Shown here: positions 34,744-43,098 of the stretch, in pieces | Numbering within the stretch: the stretch's first letter is position 1 | How the letters are laid out: the number at the start of each line of letters is the position of its first letter | Origin: Allokutzneria multivorans | GTDB taxonomy: Bacteria; Actinomycetota; Actinomycetes; Mycobacteriales; Pseudonocardiaceae | DNA length: 64,000 bases | NCBI RefSeq assembly: GCF_039537405.1 | Contig: NZ_BAABAL010000008.1 | Span: 124,001 to 188,000, forward strand | Direction of reading: 5' to 3' | Program-made: the position numbers and the translations under genes | The notes under the pieces: model-generated | Seen by the model: only the letters and a program-made list of their open reading frames with translations | What the model was told of the DNA's origin: nothing | Databases searched by the model: none

Positions 34744-35998
34744 TCGTGTTGCTGTCATCGGCAGCGGAGTCGCTGGGCTGACCGCCGCCTACCTGTTGCA
34801 ACGGCGCTACGACGTGGTGATGTTCGAGCGGGACGAGCGCGTCGGCGGCCACGCGCACACCCACGACGTGCCCGCGCCCGACGGCGGGATGGTCGCGGTG
34901 GACAGCGGATTCATCGTGCACAACCAGCGCACCTACCCGAACCTGTTGCGGCTCTTCGGAGAACTCGGGGTGTCCACACAGGACTCCGAGATGTCGATGA
35001 GCGTGCGCTGCGAGGGCTGCGGCCTGGAGTACGCGGGCGCCAAGCAGATCAGCGGCCTGTTCGCGCAGCCAGGGAACCTCGTCAAGCCCGCGTACCTGCG
35101 GATGCTGGCCGAGGTCACGCGCTTCCACAAGCACGCCCGCCGCGTCCTCGCCGAGCCGGACGCCGGAGACGTCACGCTCGGCGCGTTCCTGGCGATCGGT
35201 GGCTACTCCTCCTACTTCGTCGACCACTTCGTGCTGCCCGTGGTCTCCGCCGTCTGGTCGTCCTCGCGCGAGGTCAGCAAGCAGTACCCGGCGCGCTACC
35301 TCTTCGAGTTCCTCCGCAACCACGGCATGCTCTCCGTCGGTGGTTCTCCGCAGTGGAAAACGGTCACCGGCGGCTCAAGGTCCTATGTGGAGCGTGCGGT
35401 CAAGGGGCTCACCGCCGTGCACGTCTCGACTCCGATCCGCGCCGTGCACCGCGACACCGACGGCGTGGACATCCGCGACGACGCCGACGAGCTGCACCGC
35501 GTCGACCGCGTGGTGATCGCGACCCACCCCGACCAGGCGCTGCGGTTGCTCGGCGATGCGACCGAGGCGGAAAGCGCTGTGCTGGGCGCTTTCCAGTACT
35601 CCCGCAACGAGACCTGGCTGCACAAGGACGTTTCACTGCTGCCGCGCGCGGAGGGTGCGAGGGCGTCGTGGAACTACCTCAAGCCCGCGTGCCGGTCGGA
35701 CTCCAACGAGGTCGTGGTCAGCTACCACATGAACCGCCTCATGCGCCTGTCCGAGCCGGAGGACTACGTCGTCACGCTCAACGCCTCCACCCGCATCGCG
35801 GAGGAGTCGGTGATCGCGAAGATGGTGTACGAGCACCCGATCTACACGCCGGAGTCCGTTGCCGCGCAGGCGGAACTCCCGTCCTTGGCGACCGGTCGGA
35901 CGGCATTCGCCGGCGCCTACCACGGGTGGGGCTTCCACGAGGACGGCTGCGCGTCCGGGGTGCGGGCGGCGGAGGCGTTCGGAGTTGGTTGGACATGA
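34736..35998 (+). CDS. FAD-dependent amine-oxidase-like oxidoreductase of the lipid cluster
   Basis: 420 residues. The N-terminal dinucleotide fold VAVIGSGVAGLTAAYLL and GGHAHTHDV, with a C-terminal FAD contact (FAGAYHGWGFHEDGCASGVRAAE), fit the flavin amine oxidase/desaturase superfamily. A related domain is fused to the N-terminus of plant cyclopropane synthases. In bacteria such genes sit beside DUF1365 and Cfa-like genes. It may oxidise or desaturate a methylated acyl chain. ATGA overlap with DUF1365. Confidence 0.88.
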   Translation: MRDRVAVIGSGVAGLTAAYLLQRRYDVVMFERDERVGGHAHTHDVPAPDGGMVAVDSGFIVHNQRTYPNLLRLFGELGVSTQDSEMSMSVRCEGCGLEYAGAKQISGLFAQPGNLVKPAYLRMLAEVTRFHKHARRVLAEPDAGDVTLGAFLAIGGYSSYFVDHFVLPVVSAVWSSSREVSKQYPARYLFEFLRNHGMLSVGGSPQWKTVTGGSRSYVERAVKGLTAVHVSTPIRAVHRDTDGVDIRDDADELHRVDRVVIATHPDQALRLLGDATEAESAVLGAFQYSRNETWLHKDVSLLPRAEGARASWNYLKPACRSDSNEVVVSYHMNRLMRLSEPEDYVVTLNASTRIAEESVIAKMVYEHPIYTPESVAAQAELPSLATGRTAFAGAYHGWGFHEDGCASGVRAAEAFGVGWT

Positions 35999-36660
35999 TC
36001 TACGACGCCGTCGTCACGCACACGCGCCTCGACCAGATCCGGCGGCGGTTCTCCCACCGCGTCCAGATGTCGCTGGTCGACCTCGCCGCGCTGCCGAAGG
36101 GATTCGAGGCGCGCGACCACCTCGGCGACCCGGACCGGTCGATCCGCGAGAACCTCGACGCGTGGCTGGCCTCGCAGGGCGTCGACCTCCGGGGTGGGCG
36201 AGTGCTGTTGCTCGCCAACGCGCGCGTGCTCGGCTTCGTCTTCAACCCGCTGTCGGTGTTCTGGTGCCACACCCCCGACGGTGAGCTGGAGTGCATCGTC
36301 GCCGAGGTCCACAACACCTACGGCGAAAGGCACTGCTACCTGCTGCGCCCTGATCCGGCGGGGCGCGCACAGGCCGACAAGGAGTTCTACGTCTCGCCGT
36401 TCTACACCGTCGAGGGCCGCTACCACATGAAGTTCAGCAGGCCCGGCGAGCGGCTGGACATCAGCATTTCTCTGCGGCAGAACGACGAGGTCGTGTTCGT
36501 CGCGACGCTGCGCGGGCAGCGGGCGTCCGCGCCCAAGCGTGTGCTCATGCTCTCGCACCGCGTGTTCGCCCTGATCTTCCGGCACGGGATCGCCTTGTGG
36601 CTCAGAAGAATCCCGGTCGTCCCCCGCAAGCCGCACACCGTTCAGGAGGGTGTCCAGTGA
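35995..36660 (+). CDS. DUF1365 protein
   Basis: 221 residues. The family pattern VVTHTRLDQIRRRFSHRV, NARVLGFVFNPLSVFWCH, VHNTYGERHCYLL and KEFYVSPFYTVEGRYH is complete. It has no proven activity, but it is a standard partner of Cfa-like methyltransferases and the FAD oxidoreductase. It overlaps both neighbours by 4 bp. Confidence 0.9.
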   Translation: MIYDAVVTHTRLDQIRRRFSHRVQMSLVDLAALPKGFEARDHLGDPDRSIRENLDAWLASQGVDLRGGRVLLLANARVLGFVFNPLSVFWCHTPDGELECIVAEVHNTYGERHCYLLRPDPAGRAQADKEFYVSPFYTVEGRYHMKFSRPGERLDISISLRQNDEVVFVATLRGQRASAPKRVLMLSHRVFALIFRHGIALWLRRIPVVPRKPHTVQEGVQ

Positions 36661-37817
36661 CCGTGCTCCGTGCCAGGATCGCCGAAAGTCTTTTCAGGAA
36701 CGCCGTTCGGGCGCTGCCGGTGCGCGTCACGCTCCCCGGCGGTGTGCGCTGGGGAGCCGGTGGCTCGAACTCGCCGGTCATGCGGATCGTGCGGCCCGAC
36801 GAGTTCTTCCGCAAGCTCGGCGCCGACGCCAAGATCGGCTTCGGCGAGTCCTACATGGCCGGGGACTGGAACAGCGGCCACCTCGCCGACGTGCTGACCC
36901 CGTTCGCGAAGCGGATGGCCACGCTGATCCCCAAGCCGTTGCAGGTCTTCCGGCACATGGTCGAGCGCCGCCAGCCCAGCGACGAGCGCAACACCGTCGA
37001 CGGTGCGCGGAACAACATCCACCGCCACTACGACCTGTCCAACGACCTCTTCGCGAACTTCCTCGACGAGACGATGACCTACTCTGCGGCCTGGTTCGCA
37101 CCCGGCGTCACCGATCTCGCCGAGGCGCAGCGCCGCAAGATCGACGGCATCCTGGACTACGCGGGCGTGCGGGCGGGAACGAGGCTGCTGGAGATCGGGA
37201 CCGGCTGGGGCGAGCTGGCGATCCGCGCGGCGCGCAGGGGAGCGCACGTCACCTCGCTGACCATCTCCGCCGAGCAGAAAGCGTTGGCGGACAAGCGAAT
37301 CGCCCAGGCCGGGGTCTCGCACCTCGCCAAGGTCGAGCTGAAGGACTACCGCGACGCCACCGGGACCTACGACGCGATCGCCTCGGTGGAGATGATCGAG
37401 GCGGTCGGCCGCGAGTACTGGCCGACGTACTTCGGCGCGCTGGAGCGGCTGCTGGTGCCCGGTGGGCGGGTCGGGCTCCAGGCGATCACCATGCCGCACG
37501 ACCGGCTGCTGGCCACCAGCGAGTCCTACACCTGGATCCACAAGTACGTCTTCCCCGGCGGGCAGCTGCTGTCGGTGCCCGCGATCGAGAGCAACAGCCG
37601 CCTCCCGATCGTGGCGCGCCGCTCGCTCGGCCAGGACTACGCGCGCACGCTGAAGCACTGGCACCAGCGCTTCACCGCCAACTGGGACACCATCGCCGAG
37701 TTCGGGTTCGACGCCCAGTTCAAGCGGATGTGGGAGTTCTACCTCGGCTACTGCGAGGCCGGCTTCCGCTCCGGCTACCTCGACGTGTGGCAGCTCGGAT
37801 TCGAGAAGGCCCGATGA
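36657..37817 (+). CDS. Second cyclopropane-fatty-acid-synthase-like SAM methyltransferase
   Basis: 386 residues, GTG overlapping the DUF1365 stop. NIHRHYDLSNDLFANFLDE, LLEIGTGWGELAIRAARRG and SVEMIEAVG give the SAM fold and the conserved Glu. The YSC cysteine is Ala (MTYSAAWF) and the HTI histidine is Gln (LQAITM), so it too lacks two of the E. coli Cfa bicarbonate ligands. Its sequence differs clearly from the 32761 paralogue, which suggests two different chemical steps or positions. Confidence 0.9.
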   Translation: MTVLRARIAESLFRNAVRALPVRVTLPGGVRWGAGGSNSPVMRIVRPDEFFRKLGADAKIGFGESYMAGDWNSGHLADVLTPFAKRMATLIPKPLQVFRHMVERRQPSDERNTVDGARNNIHRHYDLSNDLFANFLDETMTYSAAWFAPGVTDLAEAQRRKIDGILDYAGVRAGTRLLEIGTGWGELAIRAARRGAHVTSLTISAEQKALADKRIAQAGVSHLAKVELKDYRDATGTYDAIASVEMIEAVGREYWPTYFGALERLLVPGGRVGLQAITMPHDRLLATSESYTWIHKYVFPGGQLLSVPAIESNSRLPIVARRSLGQDYARTLKHWHQRFTANWDTIAEFGFDAQFKRMWEFYLGYCEAGFRSGYLDVWQLGFEKAR

Positions 37818-38545
37818 GCCCCCGCGTCTGGATCACCGGCGCCTCCAGCGGGATCGGTGCCGCGCTCGCCGAAGAACTGCACGCGCGCGGTGCCCGGGTC
37901 GCGATCAGCGCCCGCCGCACCGACCAGCTGGCCAAGGTCTCCGCGGGCCGCATGCTCGTGCAGCCCGTCGACGTGATGGACCGCATCGCCGTGCTCACCG
38001 CCGCGGAGAAGGTCGTCGACGCCTTCGGCGGCATCGACGTCGCCGTGCTCAACGCGGGCGCGTGGGACCGGTTCGACGTGCTGAACTGGGACCCGGACTC
38101 GTTCCGGAACCAGTTCGAGGTCAACGTGTTCGGGATGTCCTACGGCATCGAGGCCGTGCTGCCGTCGATGCTGGAGCGCGGCCGGGGCACGATCGTCGGC
38201 GTCGCGTCGGTCGCGGGCTATCGCGGCATGCCGGGCGGGGAGGCCTACAGCGCGACCAAGGCCGCGCAGATCAACCTGCTGGAGTCGTTGCGAGGAGGCT
38301 TGCGGCACAAGGGAATTCGCGTGCAGACCGTCTGTCCGGGGTTCGTCAGGACGCCGATGACCGCGCGCAACACCTTCCCCATGCCGTTCATGGTCGAGCC
38401 AGGCTACGCCGCCCGCAAGATCGCCGACGGCATCGTGTCCGGCAAGCCGGAGATCGTCTTCCCCCGGCGGATGGCGGTGCTGATGAAGGCGGCGAGGCTG
38501 GTGCCCGTCGGCCTGTGGTCCCGCTTCGCGGGCCGCCGCCGCTGA
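37814..38545 (+). CDS. Short-chain dehydrogenase/reductase
   Basis: 243 residues. NAD(P) motif TGASSGIGAALAEEL, NAG at VLNAGAW, and the catalytic Ser-Tyr-Lys as VASVAGY and YSATKAAQ. The C-terminal end is basic and hydrophobic (RRMAVLMKAARLVPVGLW), suggesting membrane contact. The last gene of the plus-strand lipid operon, overlapping the methyltransferase by 4 bp. Confidence 0.9.
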   Translation: MSPRVWITGASSGIGAALAEELHARGARVAISARRTDQLAKVSAGRMLVQPVDVMDRIAVLTAAEKVVDAFGGIDVAVLNAGAWDRFDVLNWDPDSFRNQFEVNVFGMSYGIEAVLPSMLERGRGTIVGVASVAGYRGMPGGEAYSATKAAQINLLESLRGGLRHKGIRVQTVCPGFVRTPMTARNTFPMPFMVEPGYAARKIADGIVSGKPEIVFPRRMAVLMKAARLVPVGLWSRFAGRRR

Positions 38546-38577
38546 TTCGTTCGCGGCGCACCGGGTAGCCCGAGGTG

Positions 38578-39432
38578 ATGGGCGAGGTTCTGGTGGGAAC
38601 GGCGGGGTGGACCGATCGGGGGTTGACCGAGACCGGGTGGTACCCGGCGGGAGTGCGCGACGCGGAGCGGCTGACCAGCTACGCGTCGCGCTTCCCGCTG
38701 GTGGAGGTCAACACCTCCTACTACGCCATCCCCGCGCCGGAGGTGGCGCGGGGATGGGTGGACCGCACGCCGGAGGACTTCACCTTCAACGTCAAGGCCT
38801 TCGCCGCGTTGACCAAGCACACCGTGCGCTCCTCCTTCCTGCCACCCGATCTGCGCACCGGTGCTGAGCGCGTCCGCCTCAGCGACCTCGCCCCAGCGCG
38901 CGCCGAGGAGCTGTGGGAACGGTTTCTCCTTGCGGTGGAACCGATCCACGCCGCCGGGAAGCTCGGTCTGATCCTGTTCCAGTTCCCGCCGTGGTTCCGG
39001 CCGGGGGAGTCCGCGCGGCAGTTCCTGGTGGAGTGCAAGAACCGCTGCGCGCCGCTGCGGATCTGCGTCGAGCTGCGCCACTCCACGTGGCTGGACCACG
39101 TCAACGGCCCAGCCACGCTCGCTTTCCTGTGCCAGCACGACATCCCGTACGTGTCGGTCGACATGCCACAGGGTTACGAGGACTCCGTGCCGCCCCTGCT
39201 CGTCGCGACCTCCGACATCGCCGTGCTCCGCATGCACGGTCACAGTCCACAGTGGACGAGCAAGGACATCGAGCAGCGCTTCCGCTACTCCTACTCCCCG
39301 GGTGAGCTGGCCGGGTGGGCCCGTCGCCTGCGTGAGCTCGACGAGCCCGCGCACGTGGTCTTCAACAACTGCTTCCGCGACGAGGGCCATCGCAACGCGC
39401 AGTTCTTGCAGGATCTGCTGAGAGATCGCTAG
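38578..39432 (+). CDS. DUF72 (YecE-like) protein
   Basis: 284 residues. VGTAGWTDRGL, FPLVEVNTSYYAIP, FTFNVKAFAALTKH, GLILFQFPPWF and HVVFNNCFRDEGHRNAQFL are the usual DUF72 blocks on a TIM-barrel-like fold. No established function. ATG at 38578 or GTG at 38575. Confidence 0.9.
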   Translation: MGEVLVGTAGWTDRGLTETGWYPAGVRDAERLTSYASRFPLVEVNTSYYAIPAPEVARGWVDRTPEDFTFNVKAFAALTKHTVRSSFLPPDLRTGAERVRLSDLAPARAEELWERFLLAVEPIHAAGKLGLILFQFPPWFRPGESARQFLVECKNRCAPLRICVELRHSTWLDHVNGPATLAFLCQHDIPYVSVDMPQGYEDSVPPLLVATSDIAVLRMHGHSPQWTSKDIEQRFRYSYSPGELAGWARRLRELDEPAHVVFNNCFRDEGHRNAQFLQDLLRDR

Positions 39433-39458
39433 CCACCCCCTGCTCCCAAGGGCACCCG

Positions 39459-39488
39459 GGGTTTGCCGTCGTTGAAGACCGGCAAACC
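39459..39488. terminator. Hairpin containing a repeat shared with 28907-28929
   Basis: GGTTTGCC and GGCAAACC pair across a 13 nt loop between two convergent genes. The first 23 bp are an exact copy of the segment inside the larger repeat at 28840. Confidence 0.6.
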
Positions 39489-39497
39489 GGACGCAGC

Positions 39498-39878
39498 CTA
39501 GGAGCGGGTGTCGCGGCGCAGGGGGTGATCGGCGGGGATCTCCACCAGCACGATGCGCACGCCGTCCGGATCGCGGATCCAGCCCTCGTGCAGCCCCCAC
39601 GGCTCGATCTTCGGCTCGCGCAGGACCTCGACGCCGCGCGAGCGGAGCACCTCGAACTCCGCCCGCACGTCGCGCACCTGCATGTACAGCGAAGTGCTTC
39701 CCGGAGCTGAGCCGTCGCCGCCGTGCGCGGCCACCTCCAGCAGGCCCTGGCCGAGGAAGAACACGGTGCCACCGGGGAACTCGCGGAACACGGCGAGGCC
39801 GAGCACGTCGCGGTAGAAGGCGCGCGAGCGCTCCGGGTCGCGCGGGCGCAACAGCACCCTGCTGCTCAAGATCTCCAT
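39498..39878 (-). CDS. Glyoxalase/VOC-superfamily protein
   Basis: 126 residues. VLLRPRDPERSRAFYRDVLGL and DPDGVRIVLVEIP are the VOC beta-alpha-beta modules, with a metal-site Glu at the end (VLVE). Substrate unknown. ATG at 39878 fits the family N-terminus. Confidence 0.82.
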   Translation of the reverse strand: MEILSSRVLLRPRDPERSRAFYRDVLGLAVFREFPGGTVFFLGQGLLEVAAHGGDGSAPGSTSLYMQVRDVRAEFEVLRSRGVEVLREPKIEPWGLHEGWIRDPDGVRIVLVEIPADHPLRRDTRS

Positions 39879-39956
39879 GCATCCACGGTGGCAGCCGAAC
39901 GGCCCCACCGCATCAGGTGATGACGTGAACCTGATCGGGTTGGCAGGCTCGCCGGT

Positions 39957-40736
39957 GTGACTGGCATCGACGAAGACCGCATCGCACTGGCCGCCGCGCT
40001 CACCCGGGAGGAGGTGGACGAGGTCCTCGCCGAGCTGGACGAGCGGATCGAGGTCCTGCGCGCGGCGCAGCAGCGGACCGAGTCCCACTACCGCGAGGCG
40101 GTGCGGGCGCACCGCAGGGCCAAGGTGCCGAGGTCGGGGCTGGACGTGGCGCACCCGCTCGCGGTGATCAGCACGGAGACGATGTTCCTCGCCGAGCAGC
40201 ACGACACCTCCACCAAGGAGTCCTACCGCAAGGTCGCGGCGTGGTTCGCCGACATCGCGGTGCTGGCGATGGAGGAGGCGGTGCACGGCACCCCGGTGGA
40301 ACCGGCCAGGGTGGTCGCGGTGATCAACCCGGGCCTGCTCTCCAGACCGCAGCTGCTGGAGGTCGTCAACCGCCACCGGCCGGGCCTCGCCGAGGACTAC
40401 CTGCTGGAGCCCGACGACGCCCGGCACGCGTTGTGGGGCAGCGAGTGGAACGACTTCTGGCTCTGCCGCCTCCCCGACATGTCCACGTTGGACAGACTGC
40501 CGGAGTTGTCCGAGGAGGTCTTCGAGGACGTGCGCGCCGCGCTCAAGCAGGTGCTGCTCGCGGTGCAGTCAGGGCAGACCGCGTTCGAACTGGAGGACTC
40601 GGGCCGCCAGCTGACCGTCGACGAGCTCGCCGAGGCGTGCGCGCTCAACGGCGACCTGCACCGCATGCCCGACCTGCTCAGCGAGTTCGCGAGGGTGATC
40701 AGGCGCGGCCTTCCTGCTCTTCGCTCGGCGGTGTGA
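39957..40736 (+). CDS. Hypothetical protein
   Basis: 259 residues, acidic and largely helical. It begins with LAAALTREEVDEVLAELDERIEVLR, which may form a coiled-coil. No catalytic motif recognised. The final 38 bp overlap the convergent EphD-like gene. Confidence 0.65.
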   Translation: MTGIDEDRIALAAALTREEVDEVLAELDERIEVLRAAQQRTESHYREAVRAHRRAKVPRSGLDVAHPLAVISTETMFLAEQHDTSTKESYRKVAAWFADIAVLAMEEAVHGTPVEPARVVAVINPGLLSRPQLLEVVNRHRPGLAEDYLLEPDDARHALWGSEWNDFWLCRLPDMSTLDRLPELSEEVFEDVRAALKQVLLAVQSGQTAFELEDSGRQLTVDELAEACALNGDLHRMPDLLSEFARVIRRGLPALRSAV

Positions 40737-42441
40737 GCTTGGCGAACGCGCGCAGCGCGCTCGGGCTGACCTTGGACAGCGCGAGCGCGACCCTGGCCTC
40801 CGCGGTGACCGGGACCAGCGGCGCGTTGCGCAGCACCCCGCGCAGGATCTGGGCGGCCACGCGCTCCGGCGGGTAGTTGCGCACCTGGTATCCCTGCGCG
40901 GCGCGCTCGCGGAACGCCGCCTGCTCGGCCTCGCTCGCCCCGACGAAGGTCGTGGTCGCGGCGATGTTGGTGTTGACGAGCCCCGGACAGATCGCGCTGA
41001 CGCCGATGCCGTTCTGCGCCAGCTCGGCGCGCAGGCACTCGCTGAGCATCAGCACAGCGGACTTCGTCGTTGCGTAGGCGGGCAGGACCTGCGTCGGCGT
41101 GTAAGCCGCCGCCGACGCGACGTTGACGATGTGCCCGCCCTCCGCGCGCTCGGCCATCGCAGCGCCGAAGAGGCGGCAGCCGTGGATCACGCCCCACAGG
41201 TTGACGTCGAGCACGCGCTTCCACTGCTCCGTCGAGGTGTCCAGGAACGGCCCGGCCACACCGATCCCGGCGTTGTTGACCACGATGTCGGGAATGCCGT
41301 GGTCGGCGAGCACGATGTCGGCGAAGCGCCGCATGGCCGCCTCGTCGGAGACGTCGACCTGGTACGCGGCCCCGGAACCCATGCGCCGCACGGTGTCCTT
41401 CGCGGCCACCTCGTTGATGTCGCAGGCGATCACCTCGGCGCCCTGCGCGGCGAAGGCCTCCGCCGTGGCCCTCCCGATGCCGCTGCCCGCGCCGGTGATG
41501 ACGATCAGCTTGTCCTGGAAGGGTTTCCGGCCCTCCGCGACGCGGTGCTGGCGCAGCGCGCGCGTGCTCGTCCCGGTCTCGACGTGCTCGACGAACTCCT
41601 CGACCATGCGCGCCACCGCTTCAGGGTGGCTCAGCGGAGCCCAGTGCCCTGCGGCGAGCGGGCGTCGCCACAGCTCCGGCACCCAGCGCTCCAGGTCCTC
41701 GGCGAGCACGGGGGTGACGTAGCGGTCGTGCAGCGGAGTGATCGCCTGCACCGGCACGGTCGTCCGCCGCTCACGGGGATTCTTCAAGCGCGGCACCATG
41801 TTCGCGCGGTACAGCTCCATGCCGAGCACACCGTCCTTGGCGAGCACGCGGGTCGGGCGGTCAAACTTGATCTTCTCCGTGCGCCAGAGCAGCCGCGCCC
41901 AGTTCCGCGCGATCACGGTGCGCCACAACAGGGCGGGCAGCACGGGGATGTGGAAGAACAGGATGTACAGGGAGTGCAACTGCTGGGAGATGAGCTGCCG
42001 CAGTCCTCGCGGGCTCGGGCGGCGCAGCCTGCTCCGCGTCCAGTGGCCGACGTGGTCGAGACACGGCCCGGAAATCGTTGTGTACGAAGCGATCCGGTGC
42101 CGCGCGGCGGGATCGGTGACGGCCTCCCACGCCTGGATCGAGCCCCAGTCGTGTCCGACCACGTGCACCGGCCGGTCCGGGCTCACGGCGTCCGCGACGG
42201 CGAGCAGGTCCTCGCCGAGGTGTTCGAGGCGGTAGCCGGAGCGCTCCTTCGGCCCAGCTGATGTGCCGGTGCCGCGCGTGTCGTAGGTGACGACGTGGAA
42301 CTTCCCGCGCAGGCGCTGCGCGACGCGGTCCCACACGTGATGATCGTCGGGGTAACCGTGCACCAGCAGCACTGTCGGCCGATCGGGAGCTCCGCTCTCG
42401 TACACCGCGAGTCGTGCCGAGCCGGACCGGACTGAGCGCAT
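40699..42441 (-). CDS. EphD-like fusion of alpha/beta hydrolase and short-chain dehydrogenase
   Basis: 580 residues. The first half (about 1-290) is an epoxide-hydrolase-type domain with HGYPDDHHVWDRV and elbow GHDWGSIQAWE, and a lid helix region (LYILFFHIPVLPALLW). The second half (about 305-560) is an SDR with TGAGSGIGRATAEAFA, NNAGIG, SAAAY and YATTKSA. The same order and length occur in M. tuberculosis EphD, which acts on mycolic acid. Most of this family lack mycolates, so a different lipid substrate is likely. Divergent from a TetR gene. Confidence 0.88.
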   Translation of the reverse strand: MRSVRSGSARLAVYESGAPDRPTVLLVHGYPDDHHVWDRVAQRLRGKFHVVTYDTRGTGTSAGPKERSGYRLEHLGEDLLAVADAVSPDRPVHVVGHDWGSIQAWEAVTDPAARHRIASYTTISGPCLDHVGHWTRSRLRRPSPRGLRQLISQQLHSLYILFFHIPVLPALLWRTVIARNWARLLWRTEKIKFDRPTRVLAKDGVLGMELYRANMVPRLKNPRERRTTVPVQAITPLHDRYVTPVLAEDLERWVPELWRRPLAAGHWAPLSHPEAVARMVEEFVEHVETGTSTRALRQHRVAEGRKPFQDKLIVITGAGSGIGRATAEAFAAQGAEVIACDINEVAAKDTVRRMGSGAAYQVDVSDEAAMRRFADIVLADHGIPDIVVNNAGIGVAGPFLDTSTEQWKRVLDVNLWGVIHGCRLFGAAMAERAEGGHIVNVASAAAYTPTQVLPAYATTKSAVLMLSECLRAELAQNGIGVSAICPGLVNTNIAATTTFVGASEAEQAAFRERAAQGYQVRNYPPERVAAQILRGVLRNAPLVPVTAEARVALALSKVSPSALRAFAKLTPPSEEQEGRA

Positions 42442-42462
42442 GTCGTCTCCCGACCACTAGTA

Positions 42463-42481
42463 GACGTGATGTCCAATATTG
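42463..42481. promoter_or_regulatory. Candidate TetR operator
   Basis: GACGTGATGTC (near-palindrome) and CAATATTG (perfect 8 bp palindrome) lie between the divergent EphD-like and TetR genes. They overlap the earliest possible TetR start codons. If the TetR start is GTG 42484 they would be fully intergenic. Confidence 0.35.
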
Positions 42482-43098
42482 ATGTGAGCGGGACTCGTGT
42501 CAACGCCACACGCAGGCGACTGCCCGTCGCCCAGCGAAGGGACGAGATCCTCGCCGCGGCGCAGCGGCTCTTCGGCACGCGTCGCGGTGAGGACGTCACC
42601 GTCGACGAGATCGCCTCCGCCGCCGGTGCGTCAAGGGCGCTGGTGTACCGCTACTTCGGCGGGAAGCGGTCGCTGTACCTGCACGCACTGCTGGCCGCCG
42701 TCGACGAGCTCGCCCGCGCGGTCGAGCCGCCGCCAGGTCCGCCGCTGGCCCGCCTGAGCTTCGCCGTATCGGGTTACCTCGACTTCGCCGAGCGGCACGC
42801 GCACGGCTGCGTCGCTCTGCTGCGCGGGGCCGGTCAGGCCGCTGAGGTCGCCGAGATCGTCAACCGCACCCGCGAGCTGATCGCCGAGCTGGCCTTCGAG
42901 GGCCTGGGGTTGGACCGCGCGTGCCCGCGACCGCGCTTGGTGCTCATCGCCTGGGTCGCCGCAGCGGAGGCCATGACGCTGCACTGGCTGGAGCACCGCG
43001 ACCTGGCCCGCGACGACCTCGCCGGACTGCTCACAGAGAACCTGCTCGCGGTCCTGTCGCCACCGGACCGCGCAGGTACGCCCACAGCACGGGCTTGA
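42466..43098 (+). CDS. TetR-family transcriptional regulator
   Basis: About 210 residues. The HTH is RRDEILAAAQRLFGTRRGEDVTVDEIASAAGASRALVYRYFGGKR, and the ligand domain is helical. The start is uncertain: GTG 42466, ATG 42469 or GTG 42484. It probably represses the divergent EphD-like gene. Its last 68 bp overlap the convergent nitric oxide synthase gene. Confidence 0.9.
   Translation: MMSNIDVSGTRVNATRRRLPVAQRRDEILAAAQRLFGTRRGEDVTVDEIASAAGASRALVYRYFGGKRSLYLHALLAAVDELARAVEPPPGPPLARLSFAVSGYLDFAERHAHGCVALLRGAGQAAEVAEIVNRTRELIAELAFEGLGLDRACPRPRLVLIAWVAAAEAMTLHWLEHRDLARDDLAGLLTENLLAVLSPPDRAGTPTARA

Noticed and set aside
42463..42481. Strong claim of TetR operator
   Set aside because: Two weak adjacent palindromes overlap possible start codons; kept only as a low-confidence site.
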